Shown piece by piece: positions 32,563-42,242 of a DNA stretch of 64,000 nucleotides. Origin of the DNA: Onthophagus taurus (Eukaryota; Arthropoda; Insecta; Coleoptera; Scarabaeidae); NCBI RefSeq assembly GCF_036711975.1, contig NC_091973.1, positions 16,058,001 to 16,122,000 on the forward strand, in the 5' to 3' direction. Below the pieces are notes generated by a model that saw nothing but the letters and a program-made list of their open reading frames with translations, was not told the origin of the DNA and ran no database searches. The first letter of the stretch is position 1. Each line of letters starts with the position of its first letter. The translations under genes and the position numbers were made by a program.

Positions 32563-33690
32563 TTGTCAAAGATGCCGTTGTCAATAACTGATGTTGCGGG
32601 TATTATTAGTTTAATTGAAGATGGCAAAAGTCAGCGGTACGTTGCCCATACGTTGGGTATACCCCGAACAACAGTTCAGGATGCCTGGAACCGATATGTC
32701 GAAACAGGAAATTTTACTAGGCGGCAAGGTTCCGGTAGAAGACGAGTGACAACAGCAGTTGATGTTCGATTTATTGTGCTAAACACTCTGAGGAATCGTA
32801 GAACGACTGCTGTAGAAAGTCGGCATCGCCTTCAAATCGTGCGTGGGGTTGACGTAAGTGAAAGAACCATTCGTCGAAAACTTGCTGAAGGTGATCTAAC
32901 TGCAAGAAGACCTGCCGAAAGACAGCGACTGCTCCAGAGATATCGGCGAGCACGTCTTCAATTTGGACACCTACATACGAATAGGGAAATGGAACAATGG
33001 GGTAAGGTCACAGTATAAAGTAAATCAGTAGTCTCACTTGCCTTATATGGCGTCCTCAGATTTGCTACAGCGCACACGCTGCGCGCATTCATACTACGTT
33101 TGCTACCTTATGAGTACGTGATCTTTATCATCGACATAAAAGTTTGTTGCAACATTTATTTCAATGATGCGCGCAGCGGATGCGCAGTAAAAAATCTACG
33201 GACACGACGTCAAACGTGCCGACACGAAGTGAGACTACTGCTTTACTTTATACTGTGGTAAGGTGCTCTTCACTGATGAGTCCCGATTTTGTCTCCGGTC
33301 ACCTGATGATCGAGAACGAGTGTGGAGACGTCGTAATGAAAGGTTTGCGACCTGCACAATTTCGGAAAGAGTACCTTTCCATGGAGGTTCGGTCATGGTA
33401 TCGGCGGGTATTTCGACGGAAGCGTATACAGCGGTCATCTTTGTTGAAAATGGCACGCTAAATGCCCACTTTTATATCGAAGATATTCTGCAAGAAGCTG
33501 TCGTGCCCTATTCCCATTTTATTGGTGACGGATTCACGGTAATGCATGACAATGCGCGACCGCACGTAGCACGTGTGGTTAGCGAATATCTTGATGAGAT
33601 GGGTATTGAACGGACTTTAACACTATCGAACATCTTTGGGACTAACTTCAGAGACGCATTCGTCGTCATCCTGTCCTACCGGACAATTGA
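32563..33690 (+). pseudogene. Tc1-like transposase (split by a MITE)
   Basis: The N terminus has the paired-type DNA-binding region: ISLIEDGKSQRYVAHTLGIPRTTVQDAW, then RRQGSGRRRVTTAVDVRFIV and VSERTIRRKLAEGDL. WGKV is interrupted by a 249-bp MITE and resumes as LFTDESRFCLRSPDDRERVWRR (first D). VMHDNARPHVAR supplies the second D. After a small deletion IEHLWD supplies the E (about 33,627-33,644), followed by a stop and RRIRRHPVLPDN. Apart from the MITE, the deletion and stops near the end, the gene is well preserved. Catalytic pattern DD34E-like; the exact spacing is lost with the deletion. Confidence 0.82.
33009..33257. mobile_element. 249-bp MITE with 7-bp target duplication
   Basis: Ends CACAGTATAAAGTAAATCAG and a matching complement ending CTTTATACTGTG, about 35 bases of inverted repeat with one mismatch near position 16. 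The flanks are GTAAGGT (33,002-33,008 and 33,258-33,264); removing one copy restores the Tc1 frame WGKVLFTDES. CGCGCA/TGCGCGC motifs inside add a second palindrome. A 7-bp duplication is unusual; superfamily unassigned. Confidence 0.8.
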
Positions 33691-33699
33691 TTCATAATT

Positions 33700-34060
33700 G
33701 TGTAGTCCACAAATCTTTCATTTCAACGTCTTCATATTCGTTTCTGACTATCGGGTGATAGTAGACAAAACCACTACTCATCCGTAAAAAAGACCTCCAT
33801 TGCAGTACTCATTCTTCCATTGCTCGAGCTCCCAATTCACATGTAAGCGCGCAGATTGAAGACGTGCACGTCGATATCTAGGAAGCAGCCTCGGCCCTTT
33901 GGCAGCCTTCTTGCAGCCAGACCAGTTCTAGCACGTTTTCAGCGAATGGTTCTCTCACTGACATCACAGCGGCCTCTACAAATGTCGTTCTATGATTGCT
34001 TAGAACAATAAAACGGTCATCAGCTACTATTGTCACTCATCTTGTTTTCACAGGCGATCG
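33700..34060 (-). pseudogene. second Tc1-like transposase fragment
   Basis: The minus strand reads DDRFIVLSNHRTTFVEAAV, VREPFAEN, RYRRARLQSARLHVNWELEQWKNEY, and then a degenerate first catalytic region. It is homologous to the middle of the plus-strand copy but clearly diverged, so it is a separate insertion and not a simple inverted duplication. Confidence 0.65.
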
Positions 34061-34184
34061 CTTTAAAATATTTTAAAAATTTATTTCAAAGTGCCCCGCA
34101 AGAGGGCAAGTTGTTACAGTGTGTGGGGTAAGTTGTTACATACATAAAAATATTATATAATAAAGGCAAACTGAACTAACTTGT

Positions 34185-34469
34185 TAGTTAGTCCATGATA
34201 TATTGTTGAGCAAACTTCAACATATTCAGCTAACTCCTCTTCTTGTTGCTGAGTAAAAATTTTTGACGGTGTTGCATATCCAACAGATGGAGGATTACTT
34301 GGATTCGATTTAGATTTTTTACATAGCGGTACAGCGTCATAAAATTAATTCCGAATCTGTCAGCAGTAGCTCTTATAGACATTTTCTCAAGAGAAATAGC
34401 ATTAGGAGTTTGAAATGCTGCAATTGGTGTCTCTCCTCGAATAGTTTTTCTCTTATATGTTCTCACCAT
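34185..34469 (-). pseudogene. pogo/jerky-like transposase N terminus
   Basis: MVRTYKRKTIRGETP opens the frame, followed by a psq-type helix-turn-helix (SIRATADRFGINFMTLYRYV). After a one-base shift it continues GYATPSKIFTQQQEEELAEYVEV and YHGLTN, the linker to the catalytic core in this family. The DDE core is absent: the frame runs into the pogo element's TA-rich region and Tc1 sequence. The start codon is well supported by family resemblance. Confidence 0.7.
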
Positions 34470-34796
34470 TTTTGATATTCTATAGCAATAATAATAAATA
34501 AATTTAATGTAGATTCTAGAGATTGGGGCAGGTTGTTACTGTAGCAACGTGCCCCAAACAAAATGCAACAAAATGCCTCCATGTGCGTTTGATAGGTTAG
34601 ATTTTATTTTTAGGAAAGCCGTTAGTGTTATAACAAAAGTATTCTATACTCAGACTTGTACCTTACGTGGGTTTAAGAGGATATAATTAGTTTAATTAAT
34701 AATTAATTAGTTAATTAATATAAATAAAACAGCTTTTGATGACATAAAACAAATTAGTGCTGATTTCTTTGTTAATACGTTAGGTACCAATACAGT

Positions 34797-34805
34797 ACTT
34801 CGCGG
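34797..34805. repeat. 9-bp target duplication, left copy
   Basis: ACTTCGCGG, repeated exactly at 40,824-40,832 on the other side of the foldback element. Confidence 0.92.
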
Positions 34806-34956
34806 ACTGGTGTGAAGTTATCCATAAATCCCAGCAATAAACTTAAAACATTAATAATTCCGTAACCAATACGATTTGGGTAACCAAATTTCACACACAG
34901 GTCACTCTTACCCTCAAGAACAGCTAACCACCCCCATTTGGTAAAAAAAAAATTTT

Positions 34957-37436
34957 TCAACCCTCACCCCCGAAAAAGGGATGTTTTCGCCCTGATGGGC
35001 ACCTTCGAATTAAACGAAATTCTACCACATAATAGAACACACTTCTAAGTATTTTTATCAATTTTCAAAACACCGTAAGCCCTAACGGTTTTCGAGAAAA
35101 AAAATCAGTATTATAAACCGCGGATGGGACTTTAGGGGTGAATTTGACCCCGTTGGGCACCTTCAAAATTGATGAAATTTTAGGATGATTTAGAGGATGC
35201 CTTTAGCAATTGAAATCAACCATCCAAACACCGTAAGGTATAACGGTTTCCGAGAAAAAAAATGTGTTATTAGACACTATAGGTACACAGCGCGGCGCGG
35301 ACTTTGGGGGTGAATTTGACCCCGTTGGGCACCTCCAAAATTGACGAAATTTTAGGATGATTTAGAGGATGCCTTTAGCGATTGAAATCAACCATCCAAA
35401 CACCGTAATGTATTACGGTTTCCGAGAAAAAAAAAGTGTTATTAGACATTATAGGTATACAGCGCGGCGCGGACTTTGGGGGTGAATTTGACCCCGTTGG
35501 GCACCTCCAAAATTGACGAAATTTTAGGATGATTTAGAGGATGCCTTTAGCAATTGATATCAACCATCCATACACCGTAATGTATTACGGTTTCCGAGAA
35601 AAAAAATGTGTTATTAGACACTATAGGTATACAGCGCGGCGCGGACTTTGGGGGTGAATTTGACCCCGTTGGGCACCTCCAAAATTGATGAAATTTTAGG
35701 ATGATTTAGAGGATGCCTTTAGCGATTGAAATCAACCATCCAAACACCGTAAGGTATTACGGTTTCCGAGAAAAAAAATGTGTTATTAGACACTATAGGT
35801 ACAGATCGCGGCGCGGACTTTGGGGGTGAATTTGACCCCGTTGGGCACCTCCAAAATTGACGAAATTTTAGGATGATTGAGAGGATGCCTTTAGCGATTG
35901 AAATCAACCATCCAAACACCGTAATGTATTACGGTTTCCGAGAAAAAAAAAGTGTTATTAGACACTATAGGTATACAGCGCGGCGCGGACTTTGGGAGTG
36001 AATTTGACCCCGTTGGGCACCTCCAAAATTGACGAAATTTTAGGATGATTTAGAGGATGCCTTTAGCAATTGATATCAACCATCCAAACACCGTAATGTA
36101 TTACGGTTTCCGAGAAAAAAAATGTGTTATTAGACACTATAGGTATACAGCGCGGCGCGGACTTTGGGGGTGAATTTGACCCCGTTGGGCACCTCCAAAA
36201 TTGACGAAATTTTAGGATGATTTAGAGGATGCCTTTAGCAATTGATATCAACCATCCAAACACCGTAATGTATTACGGTTTCCGAGAAAAAAAATGTGTT
36301 ATTAGACACTATAGGTATACAGCGCGGCGCGGACTTTGGGGGTGAATTTGACCCCGTTGGGCACCTCCAAAATTGACGAAATTTTAGGATGATTTAGAGG
36401 ATGCCTTTAGCGATTGAAATCAACCATCCAAACACCGTAAGGTATTACGGTTTCCGAGAAAAAAAATGTGTTATTAGACACTATAGGTACAGATCGCGGC
36501 GCGGACTTTGGGGGTGAATTTGACCCCGTTGGGCACCTCCAAAATTGACGAAATTTTAGGATGATTGAGAGGATGCCTTTAGCGATTGAAATCAACCATC
36601 CAAACACCGTAATGTATTACGGTTTCCGAGAAAAAAAAAGTGTTATTAGACACTATAGGTATACAGCGCGGCGCGGACTTTGGGAGTGAATTTGACCCCG
36701 TTGGGCACCTCCAAAATTGACGAAATTTTAGGATGATTTAGAGGATGCCTTTAGCAATTGATATCAACCATCCAAACACCGTAATGTATTACGGTTTCCG
36801 AGAAAAAAAATGTGTTATTAGACACTATAGGTATACAGCGCGGCGCGGACTTTGGGGGTGAATTTGACCCCGTTGGGCACCTCCAAAATTGACGAAATTT
36901 TAGGATGATTTAGAGGATGCCTTTAGCGATTGAAATCAACCATCCAAACACCGTAATGTATTACGGTTTCCGAGAAAAAAAAAGTGTTATTAGACACTAT
37001 AGGTATACAGCGCGGCGCGGACTTTGGGGGTAAATTTGACCCCGTTGGGCACCTCCAAAATTGACGAAATTTTAGGATGATTTAGAGGATGCCTTTAGCA
37101 ATTGATATCAACCATCCAAACACCGTAATGTATTACGGTTTCCGAGAAAAAAAATGTGTTATTAGACACTATAGGTATACAGCGCGGCGCGGACTTTGGG
37201 GGTGCATTTGACCCCGTTGGGCACCTCCAAAATTGACGAAATTTTAGGATGATTTAGAGGATGCCTTTAGCAATTGATATCAACCATCCAAACACCGTAA
37301 TGTATTACGGTTTCCGAGAAAAAAAATGTGTTATTAGACACTATAGGTATACAGCGCGGCGCGGACTTTGGGGGTGAATTTGACCCCGTTGGGCACCTCC
37401 AAAATTGATGAAATTTTAGGATGATTTGGAGGGCGG
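34957..37436 (+). repeat. 172-bp tandem array, left arm
   Basis: The landmark ACTTT recurs at 35,129, 35,301, 35,473, 35,645 and so on to 37,365: thirteen consecutive intervals of exactly 172 bases. The outermost unit (34,957-35,128) is strongly diverged, the next less so, and inner units are nearly identical. Units carry CGCGGCGCGGACTTTGGGGG, GACCCCGTTGGGCACC and a TACGGTTTCCGAG segment. Two 201-base stretches (35,719 and 36,407) are identical, 688 bases apart, showing a four-unit higher-order repeat. Confidence 0.95.
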
Positions 37437-37483
37437 ACTTTTGATAGAAAAAAAACTTTTGATAGAGAAAGAAATTTATTATA

Positions 37484-38238
37484 TTAATGGTCTGTTTTAC
37501 TTATAATTAAATTGTGTAATGGATTGAGAATATGATTATAATTACTTGCTACCGCGTTCCAGACCGTTTCCAACCCTTGTTCATTTAAGTAAATGCCATC
37601 CCTGTGTAGAAATTTGTATTAAATACATAAGAAAAGAAACATTTTTACGTTTTGTTACCCTTCCATCATGGTTCTGTTAACAATTGCTTCAATGTCGGTA
37701 CAATTGATTTGCTTTTCAGCACAAAACCGTCGAATGTAATGATTGATTTCCTATAAAGGCATGGAGAGTATTTATTTATAGCATGACAGAGAAGTTATAA
37801 TATCTTACGTTCACAGACTCGAAGTTTTTGCAGGGAGGAATTGTGCAAATTTGTATTCCTTTAGGATTTAAGGAAAGAAGGAAGCGGAAGAGGTGAGAAT
37901 ATTGGGACTTCAGTTGGGATGGTGATGTTTTATGGAGTATATCTTTAGTTCTTATCATTATAACGATATGACGTTCAACAATATCTCCACAAAACCAAGG
38001 GTAACATGTTTTTGGAATACACTTTGCGCGCCGCAAAAGTTTTAGTATTGTTTGACCGCCTACTGCTAAGTCGAGGAAATATTTTCCGTTGCTTGACTGT
38101 TTTGGTTGTCGTCCTAAAATATATACCATTAGTAGGAATTAATTTCACATCTGTTAGAACAAATACTTTGTAGTTAGTTCTAGTACGTAGCATTCGGCAA
38201 AAATTACTATCGCCCAAAAACAGTAATTTCGTCGACAT
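37484..38238 (-). CDS. SGNH-hydrolase-like protein in the foldback loop, four exons
   Basis: Spliced minus-strand model: exons 38,238-38,187, 38,113-37,809, 37,750-37,659 and 37,601-37,484, joined by introns of 73, 58 and 57 bases, all GT...AG (GTACTA...TTTTAG, GTAAGA...TTATAG, GTAACA...ACACAG). The total is 567 bases, 188 codons plus stop. Block I is KLLFLGDSNF with the nucleophile-position serine; block II glycine is in AVGGQTIL; block III is altered (MIRTKDIL where GxND is usual); then IQICTIPPCKNFESVN, and block V DGIYLNEQG, where Tyr replaces the usual His. The family hydrolyses esters or acyl groups; with N and H both changed, this protein is probably not a normal hydrolase. An in-frame TGA 12 bases before the ATG fixes the start, and AATAAA follows the stop. 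The model is inference from splice signals and frame. Confidence 0.7.
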
Positions 38239-38413
38239 CTTCAATGGTCACTGGTTTTAACAAGAGATAACTAGAACAGCTGATCTCTGCAATAGCTGAG
38301 GAATCTTTATATATTATAAGTTTACTCCTCACCTTTCGGGCAAAATCTAAAAAATGTGTATAACGCTCTAAAACAACACCGAATAAGTCGGCAACTATTT
38401 TCCCGGAATGCAC
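38207..38413 (-). CDS. small open frame upstream of the SGNH-like gene
   Basis: A 68-codon frame starting MHSGKIVADLFGVV that ends 32 bases inside the first SGNH exon in another frame. It has no recognised domain. It may be an upstream reading frame of the same transcript, an exon of a longer protein, or chance. GTAAG-type donors are not evident within it. Confidence 0.25.
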   Translation of the reverse strand: MHSGKIVADLFGVVLERYTHFLDFARKVRSKLIIYKDSSAIAEISCSSYLLLKPVTIEDVDEITVFGR

Positions 38414-38589
38414 TTATAATGCAAAAAATATGGACATATTTTTTCCTTAATACCTGCGCCTTTTGTAACTGCACGTGGCGGAGTTCTTACCCTTTGCCAG
38501 TAACGACTAAAAGCCCATAAAACTACAAAATGCCTTTCTTAACAAAATTTATTTTTTCCATGAAATATTAAGAGTTTCGCAGTTTTCAT

Positions 38590-40506
38590 AATCTATTAAA
38601 ATCGCTAAAGGCACCTACTATCTGCTCTACATACGTGTACAATTTAATAACGAAATTGTTTCTCTGAAGCCGTGGTCGGTGTTTGGATGGTCGATTTAAA
38701 TTGCTAAAGGCATCCTCTAAATCATCCTACAATTTCATCAATTTTGGAGGTGCCCAACGGGGTCAAATTCACCCCCAAAGTCCGCGCCGCGCTGTGTACC
38801 TATAGTGTCTAATAACAAATTTTCTTTCTCGGAAACCGTTATACCTTACGGTGTTTGGATGGTTGATATCAATTGCTAAAGGCATCCTCTAAATCATCCT
38901 AAAATTTCGTCAATTTTGGAGGTGCCCAACGGGGTCAAATTCACCCCCAAAGTCCGCGCCGCGCTGTATACCTATAGTGTCTAATAACACTTTTTTTTTC
39001 TCGGAAACCGTAATACATTACGGTGTTTGGATGGTTGATTTCAATCGCTAAAGGCATCCTCTCAATCATCCTAAAATTTCGTCAATTTTGGAGGTGCCCA
39101 ACGGGGTCAAATTCACCCCCAAAGTCCGCGCCGCGATCTGTACCTATAGTGTCTAATAACACATTTTTTTTCTCGGAAACCGTAATACCTTACGGTGTTT
39201 GGATGGTTGATTTCAATCGCTAAAGGCATCCTCTAAATCATCCTAAAATTTCATCAATTTTGGAGGTGCCCAACGGGGTCAAATTCACCCCCAAAGTCCG
39301 CGCCGCGCTGTATACCTATAGTGTCTAATAACACATTTTTTTTCTCGGAAACCGTAATACATTACGGTGTTTGGATGGTTGATATCAATTGCTAAAGGCA
39401 TCCTCTAAATCATCCTAAAATTTCGTCAATTTTGGAGGTGCCCAACGGGGTCAAATTCACCCCCAAAGTCCGCGCCGCGCTGTATACCTATAGTGTCTAA
39501 TAACACTTTTTTTTTCTCGGAAACCGTAATACATTACGGTGTTTGGATGGTTGATTTCAATCGCTAAAGGCATCCTCTCAATCATCCTAAAATTTCGTCA
39601 ATTTTGGAGGTGCCCAACGGGGTCAAATTCACCCCCAAAGTCCGCGCCGCGATCTGTACCTATAGTGTCTAATAACACATTTTTTTTCTCGGAAACCGTA
39701 ATACCTTACGGTGTTTGGATGGTTGATTTCAATCGCTAAAGGCATCCTCTAAATCATCCTAAAATTTCATCAATTTTGGAGGTGCCCAACGGGGTCAAAT
39801 TCACCCCCAAAGTCCGCGCCGCGCTGTATACCTATAGTGTCTAATAACACATTTTTTTTCTCGGAAACCGTAATACATTACGGTGTTTGGATGGTTGATA
39901 TCAATTGCTAAAGGCATCCTCTAAATCATCCTAAAATTTCGTCAATTTTGGAGGTGCCCAACGGGGTCAAATTCACCCCCAAAGTCCGCGCCGCGCTGTA
40001 TACCTATAGTGTCTAATAACACTTTTTTTTTCTCGGAAACCGTAATACATTACGGTGTTTGGATGGTTGATTTCAATCGCTAAAGGCATCCTCTAAATCA
40101 TCCTAAAATTTCGTCAATTTTGGAGGTGCCCAACGGGGTCAAATTCACCCCCAAAGTCCGCGCCGCGCTGTGTACCTATAGTGTCTAATAACACTTTTTT
40201 TTTCTCGGAAACCGTAATACATTACGGTGTTTGGATGGTTGATTTCAATCGCTAAAGGCATCCTCTAAATCATCCTAAAATTTCGTCAATTTTGGAGGTG
40301 CCCAACGGGGTCAAATTCACCCCCAAAGTCCGCGCCGCGCTGTGTACCTATAGTGTCTAATAACACATTTTTTTTCTCGGAAACCGTTATACCTTACGGT
40401 GTTTGGATGGTTGATTTCAATTGCTAAAGGCATCCTCTAAATCATCCTAAAATTTCATCAATTTTGAAGGTGCCCAACGGGGTCAAATTCACCCCTAAAG
40501 TCCCAT
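38590..40506 (-). repeat. 172-bp tandem array, right arm
   Basis: The inverted landmark AAAGT recurs from 38,777 to 40,497 at exactly ten 172-base intervals, preceded on the loop side by a diverged partial unit (38,590-38,700). Identical 201-base stretches lie at 39,023 and 39,539, 516 bases apart: a three-unit higher-order repeat, against four units in the left arm. Unit sequences match the left arm almost perfectly. Confidence 0.95.
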
Positions 40507-40919
40507 CCGCGGTTTATAATACTGATTTTTTTTCTCGAAAACCGTTAGGGCTTACGGTGTTTTGAAAATTGATAAAAATACTTAGAAGTGTGTTCTATTA
40601 TGTGGTAGAATTTCGTTTAATTCGAAGGTGCCCATCAGGGCGAAAACATCCCTTTTTCGGGGGTGAGGGTTGAAAAATTTTTTTTTACCAAATGGGGGTG
40701 GTTAGCTGTTCTTGAGGGTAAGAGTGACCTGTGTGTGAAATTTGGTTACCCAAATCGTATTGGTTACGGAATTATTAATGTTTTAAGTTTATTGCTGGGA
40801 TTTATGGATAACTTCACACCAGTACTTCGCGGATAGACAATATTGAATGTTTGCATGAAACATTGCAGATCGCATAAGCAATGTAACGACGTGCCCCACG
40901 TAACAACCTGCCCCACCCT

Positions 40920-41380
40920 CCCCTACCTCTGATGTTCGAGGTTTAACCAGAAGATAGAAGAAATTTTATAAAATACGTTGAACTCCGGAATCTCCGTACA
41001 ATTTGGTAAAAAAAACACTTCCAAAATTTTATTTCGAATGATGAATCCCACAAAAATGGATTAGAAAAATTCTACACCAAAACCAAAAATGGAGAACCAA
41101 CCAAAAATTTCTTTATCACCCGAAAACATGTATTACCTCTGGTAATATGATAAGAAAGAGAGTCCGAGTAGAAACTTGAATAGTCTCTTGTACCAAAAAT
41201 CGAAAATATCAAAAAAATTACGTCTGCGCAAGATAACATCTTGAACTTACAACACCCTCTCAAAAGCAAAAGAAGAATTTTTATTATAACAGGGGTTAAA
41301 AGGGATTAAAAAAAAGGAATACTCAGAATCTGTTGCTGAAAAAGATACAATAAATGTTCATTCATAATAATCATGCCGTC
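40920..41380 (-). repeat. LTR-like family X copy 3, right part
   Basis: Matches 12,052-12,480 of copy 2 (CCTCTGATGTTCGAGG through GGAATACTCAGAATCTG) with many small indels. It is cut at 41,381 by the CACTA-like terminus. Confidence 0.7.
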
Positions 41381-42242
41381 CACACATAAAAATCTGTTCT
41401 TAATTTAAGTGAATATACGTTGATCTAAGAATAACGTATACTCATATATGAGCAAATATACCGCATATTCAGATTCATTCATTGCTTGTGTTTAACATTG
41501 AAGAATACTATAAGTTAGCTTCAAATAAACCATTTACATGATTTTAGTGCAGTTTCTATCATTAATTCAAGAATATATATAAGTCATATATTCGAATGTC
41601 ATACAAGCTTATGCTCAGTCGAAATAAAAGACATTCTCAAATAAAGGGTGTACTCTCTTCTAATGTAATATTTCCATAATTTGATTTTAATAAAACAACT
41701 GACTTAATTTGAATAGTCAAAAGTTTAAATTTGAGGATTTATAATTCTTGTATCAAGTGTAGTATTGAAATAATTTCAAATAAACGTTATATTTAAATAA
41801 AATAGATTTGTTTATTTAAATTAGGAGTAGATAAGGAATTATTTAAAGCCCAAAATTTACAAAACTGAAATAAAATTTTTTATTGATAACAATAAGAAAT
41901 ATTGAACATCCATAAATAATATAGTGCTTATACATATTAAAACTCAATCATAACTTTAAAAAATAAATTATTCATTCTTATTAAAACACTAAATACAGGT
42001 CATTCAAAAGTAGCGTCCTAAACGAAAAGCCCACGTGGAAAATGATTTTAAAGCAAAATGAAAAAATACATACTTTTTTTCCGTTCGACCTCCCTTTTCA
42101 TTTTATTCGCTCCCAAAAACCCTTATTACAAAACTTAAAATTTGGTAAAAATACATCGTAATACAAATTAAACTATTCGACAACCGTTCGATTTCAGTTT
42201 TTGAACGATTTTCTCGCTTGTCGGAACATTATTTCGTATATG

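Larger units (their letters stand above)
32085..34085. mobile_element. Tc1-like elements, two fragments head to head
   Basis: A plus-strand Tc1 copy (32,085 to about 33,690) faces a minus-strand fragment (about 34,085-33,700). Both carry TTTTAAAG...GCCTGTGAAAAC upstream of the gene (32,463 and 34,045), so together they look like one long inverted-end unit. The left terminal region has GGTTTCTCGCGAACCACTC, a motif common in insect Tc1 termini. Confidence 0.65.
34806..40823. mobile_element. foldback transposon with satellite-like arms (6018 bp)
   Basis: It starts ACTGGTGTGAAGTTATCC and ends with its exact complement, flanked by the 9-bp duplication ACTTCGCGG. Each arm begins with about 320 bases of unique inverted sequence, then a tandem array of a 172-bp unit. 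The single-copy loop (about 37,437-38,590) holds one spliced gene. The 9-bp duplication and array-built arms resemble Drosophila FB foldback elements and MULE-type elements. No transposase is encoded, so it must be mobilised in trans or the loop protein has an unknown role. Confidence 0.9.
32018..40918 (-). mobile_element. pogo-like element, host of Tc1 and foldback insertions
   Basis: It splits family X copy 3. The right terminus is GTAACAACCTGCCCCACCCTCCCC next to TA, consistent with a pogo-type TA target; copy 2 has GCTTACCTCTG at the same place. Related GTTGTTAC/GGGGCA motifs recur at 32,018, 34,098-34,140 and 34,525. The left terminus appears deleted together with about 30 bases of flank. 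The only coding sequence is an N-terminal transposase fragment at 34,469-34,185. The remaining length is Tc1 and foldback DNA. Confidence 0.55.

Noticed and set aside
34957-37436. Regular direct repeats considered as a CRISPR array.
   Set aside because: The whole 172-bp unit is repeated with no unique spacers, and the context is eukaryotic transposons.
38207-38413. Upstream frame treated as the first exon of the SGNH-like protein.
   Set aside because: It is in a different frame, no intron joining it was found, and an in-frame stop lies directly before the ATG at 38,238. Kept only as a low-confidence separate entry.
35719-39739. Four identical 66-codon frames starting MFGWLISIAKG.
   Set aside because: They are just readings of the 172-bp tandem unit in both arms and appear wherever two variants align without a stop.
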